Source: Oegoconia quadripuncta (Eukaryota > Arthropoda > Insecta > Lepidoptera > Autostichidae). From it: DNA of 64,000 bases. The translations under genes and the position numbers were made by a program. The DNA is taken from assembly GCA_949316235.1 (NCBI GenBank), contig OX438741.1:17609124-17673123 (forward strand). Reading direction: 5' to 3'. The notes beneath the pieces are model-generated. The model was not told the origin of the DNA, made no database searches, and was given only the letters and a program-made list of their open reading frames with translations. Shown here piece by piece: positions 58,338 to 64,000 of the stretch. Numbering within the stretch: position 1 is the first letter of the stretch; every line of letters begins with the position of its first letter.

Positions 58338-58496
58338 CGTCTTATTCATAAAAAACAAACGCTTTAATGCCTGTTTTAGTTATTGTGTGTTTTGTCTCTG
58401 TTGTTCATAAGGAAATGTTGTAATGAAAGAAAGTGACAAAACATACTAACTAAAACAGGCTTATAAAGCGTTTGTAAATATTTATGAATAAGAGGG
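58338..58496. mobile_element. MITE family CCGTCTTATTCATAAA, copy 2
   Basis: Same structure as 52,068-52,224, ending TTATGAATAAGAGGG. It lies just outside arm B of the inverted duplication. Confidence 0.75.
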
Positions 58497-59786
58497 TAAG
58501 TCTTTAAACAGCGCAATCTATATTTTATTGTGGAAATTGGCATTGAAAATGTCTCATTTACCCTCCTCCCAGTTACAAGCTATTCCCGGTAACGATTATG
58601 ATCGGCTTGAAATGACAGAACTGTCGGTCCTGGCTAAAATTAATTTTACACAAGTTATACTTAGTCAAAAAGTGGTGTGAGTGATACACCACTTATTATA
58701 TGTTTAAATTCACATATAATGTGTGATATGTATGACTACTTATTTGTACAAAGTAATTCAGCGAGCAATGGTAATAATTTTCATTTCATTTCATTACCAA
58801 GCTTGCTAAAAAAATGAACGTAGGTACTAAAACTATTTCTTTACAACCATTACCTACTTCGGCCGGCCCTGCGAATGAGTACTTCATTAGAATTACCTCA
58901 GAATAAATAATTATGTAGGATAATTAATGGGCGTTGAACTGGAATTAGGATAATGATACTACTTTGATGCATAATTCATTATTGATTCGTTACAACAAAT
59001 AATAATAATCTTTTATTGAGATAACTGAAGTACCTTAACTAGGTATTTCTGTGTTTCAACTAAGTAAAAGTTTTCTTTGAATGAGCGCAAAAATATAAAT
59101 ATACATATGTATATTTCGTATTATTAAATTAATTAAAAGATTTCGTTTCGTTACGGCGTTGGACATCACTTTCCAATATCAGATTTTAAAGTTTTAACCA
59201 GTTGTGTTAATTATATCTAAAATATGTATCTTCAGATGAAAATATTGACATTTTTAGGTACGTTTCATAAAATTAGTCATTATGAAAAACCTGTAATATA
59301 AATGAATAGGTATTGGAAACTCACAGCTTACGCCTTAGTGTGTTGGAAAATTGGCGCCCAATGTGGGTCCGGAAAATAACGTTCAAAACTGGTCAGAATA
59401 ATGGCGCCCAACTTGGGTCAAGGAAGTGACGCCCAGCTTACGAATACGAAATTTCCAACCGCAGCAAAGGTAGCGAAAAATCCTCCTAAGTTTCTGTAAT
59501 TATTAGAGGTAGTTTTAAATACGAAAACCGCCAAAAATTTACAAAACAACCGAATTCAGTCTGGTTCCATTTTCTATCTGCGGAGTGCATCATCAGATCA
59601 TAAGCAAATTTATATGAGACCACTCTGACGGTCAACGAAAAAATAGTCATCAAAATCGGTTAGCAATTGACGAAAATTTGGGTAAACATATGTAAAAGAA
59701 AATACATACAGACAAACATAGAAACACTTCTGTTTTTGGAGTCAGTTAAGAATAGCAGTACTGTGTCTCAGTATTTCCATCAGGTA

Positions 59787-60000
59787 TTTTTTTTTTATAT
59801 TTGAGAGGGCGGCAAACGAGCATGCGGGTCACCTGATGGAAAGCAATCACCGCCGCCCATGGACACCCGCAACACCAAAAGGGTCACAGATGCGTTGCCG
59901 GCCTTTGAGGAAGGTGTAAGCTCGTTTCTTGATGGTTCCAATGTCATACTCGTTCGGGAATACCGCTGCCGGAAGGTATTGGGACGCTCTCGTCGATGTT
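59787..60000 (-). mobile_element. Dispersed GGCGGCAAACGAGCATGCGG repeat fragment
   Basis: Begins with a T-run, then GGGCGGCAAACGAGCATGCG, GTCACCTGATGGAAAGCAAT, CACCGCCGCCCATGGACACC and GATGCGTTGCCGGCCTTTGA. A related piece in the opposite orientation is at 35,815-35,910. It is absent from arm A, so it inserted into arm B. Confidence 0.65.
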
Positions 60001-60548
60001 ATACTTACTTGTTTTGGTTCTTTGACCAAAAGTCTTAACAAAACCAAGATACTCCTCATCTCAGTAAAATTTAGGCAGTAAGTATGTGACAATACGTGAT
60101 ATCTATTAAGAAAATTAAAGTTATTTACTTTACCTTCACAGAAACCCGATTGCAGGTGAGGAAAAACTATTATATTTTTCAGCTCAAGTAAATCGCTAAG
60201 CAGGGAACTAACTACCTAATAACGTGAGATAGTTAAGTAAGATACTAATTGCCGGTGAATCTTTGACATCAGTTCATTAGGATTTTTGACGATGATCGTA
60301 CCACCGGAATTTTGTAGATTATGGTTTGAGCTTCTTGGCGGGAAATCAGCGAGTGATGTTGCATTTTTGTTTTCTTTGTCTTGAAATATATACATTCTGA
60401 GTTTTGAAGTTTAATAACGGCCGTACAATACTAATAAATATAATTGTACGGCAAAAGTCAGTGATGGTGTACAAGTGAAGGGAAATGTAAATTAAAGTGC
60501 ATGATGAAGCTTTCGGGTTCCACAAGAAGCCGCCCAAATCTTGCGTAA

Positions 60549-62307
60549 AGCAGCTATGTATCTGAAAAATGTGAGAGGAATTTAAACATTCTCAAGTGTC
60601 TTGCTGGCGTATGGTGGGGCTCTCACCCTTTCTCTATGAAGTTGCTGTACAATGCTTTAATCCGTAGCGTCCTTGATTACGGCGTACATTTATTGGAACC
60701 AATGAATAGAGCTGGTTACAGAAAATTAGAACAAATACAGTCGAAAGCTCTTCGAATCATAACTGGCGCGATGAAATCCAGCCCAATTAATGCCCTTCAG
60801 GTCGAATGTGCTGAACCTCCTCTTGGCCTGCGCCGGCAATATTTGGCAGACAGACATCTTTTCCGTGCCGCTCAATTTTCTGGCCATCCTATTTTTCCCA
60901 AGCTACAACTTCTCAGTGAATATTGCCTATCCTCTAGTTATTGGAAGCATAAGAATGCTCCCTCTACAGTTACTAGCTTACGTAGATTTAAAACTATAAA
61001 AGATCCTACTCACAGATCCAACAAATTACCTCTATTCCAGTTCCCATATGATGTAATTACCTACAAGCCCCGTATTATTCTAAATTTTGATATATGTAAG
61101 GGTGATCGTCATGCAGATGAATATTTTAAGGCTTTATTGGATAGAGATTGGAGAGGATGGCATACAATTTTTACGGACGCTTCAAAACTGTCTCCGGTTG
61201 GCTGTGTTGGAGTGGGTCTCTTGCACAGCCAATATGACATAGTTCAAAAGATAAAGTGTCCTCCAGAAACTTCAGTCTTTACTGGAGAATGTAGGGCCAT
61301 ATTTGAGGCAGTTGAATATGTCCTACTTTTTAAATTAAAACAAACTATAATATTTTCTGATTCCCGTAGCTCACTGCAATTACTCCTCTCTAACCCCTTC
61401 TCATTGAAATCTCACAACCCCCTAATTTTCATGATAAAAGACGCTATTGTACGTGGTCAGAATCTTGGGCTGGAGATAGCTTTGGCATGGATCCCTGGCC
61501 ATGAAGGGATTTCTGGTAACGAACGAGTTGATCAGATAGCGAAAGAAGCTGTTGTCTGTGGAGACAAGGTTCCATTCAAGAATTATGCTCATGACATTGT
61601 TTTGCAACCGAAAGAATTCCTCTTTAAGTCCTGGTCAAACCATTGGAATTCCAGTAGCAAATCTAAGGGACGGTATTACGCTCGGATCCAACCTGATATT
61701 TGCCGTAAACCATGGTTTTCGAAAATTCGTTTCTGTAAACGCACAACCTCCATGCTAATCCGAATGAGACTGGGACACTGCAGCTCACCGGTGCACCTTG
61801 CGAAAATTCATATCCGGGATTCTTCTCTTTGCGAATGCGGGTTAGATGAGGGGGACTTGGATCATATTTTCTTATCCTGCCCTCTAATGGATCACTCGCA
61901 ACTGTATCAATCTCTATACTCATCAAAAATCCCATTACCCACTCAAATGTGTTCTCTGCTGGGATCCCGAATCCCTGAGGTATATTATGCTCTAGCGATG
62001 TTCTGTTCTACTTTTGACATCAAATTGTGACCTATGAATCTTCCCATATTCCCGTATCTATGTACTATAAATATTCATTTTTTTTTTTGTTGTTTGTCGC
62101 TTTACTAAAACTGTAGTCGTGTTTTGTCTGTTGGACTAACAAAAACGTTTGTTTTCAGCTGCTTTGATCGATGTAAAATACATTAGACAATTCGTTGAGT
62201 CTCCGATCGATCCACATGAATCCAAATGAAATGTGGTAAATTGACGTGACACTGGCAGTAATGTCCAAATAAAACGGTTGCCATTAAAAAAAAAAAAAAA
62301 AAAAAAA
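60549..62307 (+). mobile_element. 5'-truncated LINE: reverse transcriptase tail plus RNase H, with poly-A
   Basis: An uninterrupted frame runs from about 60552 (SYVSEKCERNLNILK) to TGA at 62028-62030. It starts in the C-terminal part of a reverse transcriptase (GVWWGSHP, YNALIRSVLDYG, KLEQIQSKALRIITGA). An RNase H domain follows with FTDAS, TGECRAIFEA, FSDSRSSLQ and IPGHEGISGNERVDQIAKEA, which supply the catalytic acidic residues. A CECG...DHIFLSCP zinc-like motif comes last. An A-run at 62286-62307 marks the 3' end. RNase H plus this terminal motif fits an I-, R1- or Loa-like LINE. It interrupts arm B of the inverted duplication and, at its 5' side, another repeat (60330-60545). Confidence 0.85.
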
Positions 62308-63679
62308 GAAATGAAATGTGAAATCATTCTGAGAAATCATCGCCAACTTCAAATTGTTTAACAGGGTTTGAATGTCGCGGTTTTTGGAGCTCGTGGTAAT
62401 TATGACAATAAATGATAAACAAAGAAAACAGCCAGTTCACATTTTTATTTAACATTAAGTAAATAATATTTGAATAGTATATAGTTAGAACGTGCTAAGA
62501 TCCATGTCCTCAAGATTAATCGTGGATGGGTACAGTCCGCTGCAATGATTGCTGAACAAGTCGAGTCTTCAAAATATACTTCTATTTGTGCAGTCGATAG
62601 CACGATTACCTGAACACTACCAGTACAAGCTGGTACAAGTTCAAGGTCCTATTTCATGGAAACGGGTAGAGGCATCAAGTTGAAATTAATATCGAAGACT
62701 AAGATCTGCGGCCTCATATTATGTAAAAATTTCAAGTTATAATGTAAGAAGATAATTATGGCTTTTTAAAGTATATTTTCATTCTAAAAGTCCCACTCAC
62801 CTACAGATCATCAAACCTAAAAGACAAGTACTTCACGGTGCCCTACAATTTTGAAATTTGACATTAAGGGAGCTTGCTGCTTTACAGGCGGTATAAGTTA
62901 AGGAATAAATGCGAAAAATAAATTTACACACATCATTAATGTTTGACCTTGAACACAGCAAGGTGGTAGACCTCTATCAAGGGTTACCAACTGTCCCGCG
63001 ATAAAAAACCCGACTACTACAAAAACTGAAAGAGAGAACAAGCTCTTCTAGTACTCTGTTGTGTAGAAATTTGATTCTTCACAACAGGATACTAGACGAG
63101 CTTGTTTGTGAGGCAATTTAAACACTTTCGTTTTATATTGATGCCTAAGAGATTTTGATTTATATCAAAAATGTACGAAAAATGACGATTGTCAAACTAA
63201 TGTAGTTTACAAGCGCCCGGAATCTCGGCGCGAGTTATGCAATCTGGTTTTTTTAATTTAAGGGGCTGGATGTAGTCTCATTTATGTTACGACTAAAATA
63301 CTATCATTTCAATGTATTAGATAGAACCCTTAAAATAGGACAGTCAGCTAAGCGAATTTAGTTCGTTATATTCCAAAAAACAATGTTCAATTGTCAATGC
63401 AGACACCTCGTGCAGTGTATGCATATTTTGTAGAACTTACAGTAGATAGGACGGTTAGAGTTCAGCCACCTTTACAGCTGACTGTATCTTTTATCTGGAG
63501 CACAGATTCTTTCGCTATACACCGCGCGTGCCCATTCTGTATTTAACACATCCATTTTCCATTCGTGAAATATTAGAATTACATAAGTGAATTTGAATTG
63601 TAACAGGCTGATAAATAGTGTGACTATTCGTTATTCGTTCTACTTAAGTGCGTAGATATAATCTATAATACGTAGATAA

Positions 63680-63721
63680 TCAGTAGATCACTGAAAATAT
63701 GGAGTAGGATGACTTGACGAT
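63680..63721 (-). CDS. Terminal exon of a third odorant receptor (partial gene at right edge)
   Basis: On the minus strand an AG acceptor at 63723-63722, preceded by TTTCATGTTTC, is followed by 14 codons: IVKSSYSIFSVIY and TGA. The length and phase are identical to OR1 exon 7 (IVKSSYSVFSVLY), and homologous intron and 3' flank lie on both sides. Upstream exons would lie beyond 64,000, so this may be the 3' end of an OR transcribed leftward, or an orphan exon carried by the inverted duplication. No earlier exon is visible between here and the window end. Confidence 0.75.
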   Translation of the reverse strand: MVKSSYSIFSVIY

Positions 63722-63905
63722 CTGAAACATGAAATAAGAACATTCTGATATCACCATGCTCTCGCATTATAAATCAAGTATAAGTTGTATGACTTGTATG
63801 TCACTGAAGCTTAAATGTTTTATAAAAACGATTAAGTTAGTGTTTACTGTGAAATTACATTTAATGGTACACTTTGTGTAGGTACAGCCATTACCTAAAA
63901 AAATA

Positions 63906-64000
63906 AATAAATATCTTTCCACATACACAGGGCCATCTAGTTCCGTACTAAGCTACTAGGCTTGTATTATAGCAATTTACAATAATATCACACAACTTCC
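63906..64000 (-). mobile_element. SINE-B fragment running off the window end
   Basis: Starts AAATAAATATCTTTCCACAT and GGCCATCTAGTTCCGTAC, the reverse complement of the SINE-B 3' end. It is cut by the window edge. Confidence 0.6.

Larger units (their letters stand above)
58570..63780. repeat. Arm B of a large inverted duplication
   Basis: This is the inverted counterpart of 43.8-48.8 kb. Arm-specific insertions are the LINE at 60,549-62,307 (with the repeat at 60,330-60,545), a dispersed repeat at about 59,787-60,000, and a small hairpin block at about 63,034-63,107 (AACAAGCTC...GAGCTTGTT). The spacer between the arms (48.8-58.57 kb) contains OR2. Confidence 0.85.

Noticed and set aside
1..64000. 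CRISPR array, operon, integron or phage-like organisation
   Set aside because: Split genes, GT-AG introns and eukaryotic SINEs/LINEs show nuclear insect DNA. No regularly spaced direct repeats with unique spacers were seen.

Overview
The window looks like a stretch of a lepidopteran (moth or butterfly) nuclear genome. It is AT-rich and intron-rich, with GT-AG splice sites. It is packed with tRNA-derived SINEs, LINE tails and MITEs of kinds common in Lepidoptera. The coding exons I could assemble belong to conserved insect genes plus a small odorant-receptor (OR) cluster. Exon boundaries were placed by eye from reading-frame continuity, splice signals and recalled family sequence; no search was run.

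Left third (about 1,588-15,280, + strand): the middle and 3' part of the cytoplasmic dynein 1 intermediate chain gene (insect short wing). Ten coding exons are visible, including a 48-bp phase-symmetric exon that behaves like a cassette. The N-terminal exons lie upstream of the window. Just after the stop codon, the last exon is echoed twice as decayed tandem copies.

Centre (18,395-30,647): a head-to-head pair of housekeeping genes. Peptide deformylase (mitochondrial, - strand, three exons) and 3-hydroxyisobutyryl-CoA hydrolase (mitochondrial valine catabolism, + strand, four coding exons plus a 5' UTR exon) share an intergenic region of under 0.9 kb. Both act in mitochondria, but in different pathways.

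Right half (about 33,100-64,000): an OR cluster shaped by complex duplication. OR1 (36,465-43,864, + strand) assembles as an apparently intact seven-exon gene of about 403 residues. OR2 (53,263-54,892, + strand) has only the first three exons and carries a one-base frameshift, so it is probably a pseudogene. A single terminal OR exon on the - strand (63,680-63,721) implies a third OR that runs off the right edge or is an orphan. A frameshifted - strand copy of OR1 exon 5 sits alone at 34,210-34,321. Flanking DNA shows a direct duplication upstream of OR1 and OR2 and a diverged inverted duplication of about 5 kb (43.8-48.8 kb against 58.55-63.8 kb) that brackets OR2.

The rest is introns and intergenic DNA filled with mobile elements: three tRNA-derived SINE families, LINE fragments (one with an intact RNase H region and poly-A tail), several TIR/MITE families, and a 1,983-bp non-autonomous transposon with 8-bp target duplications inside an OR1 intron. 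I saw no CRISPR array, no rRNA and no convincing tRNA gene.
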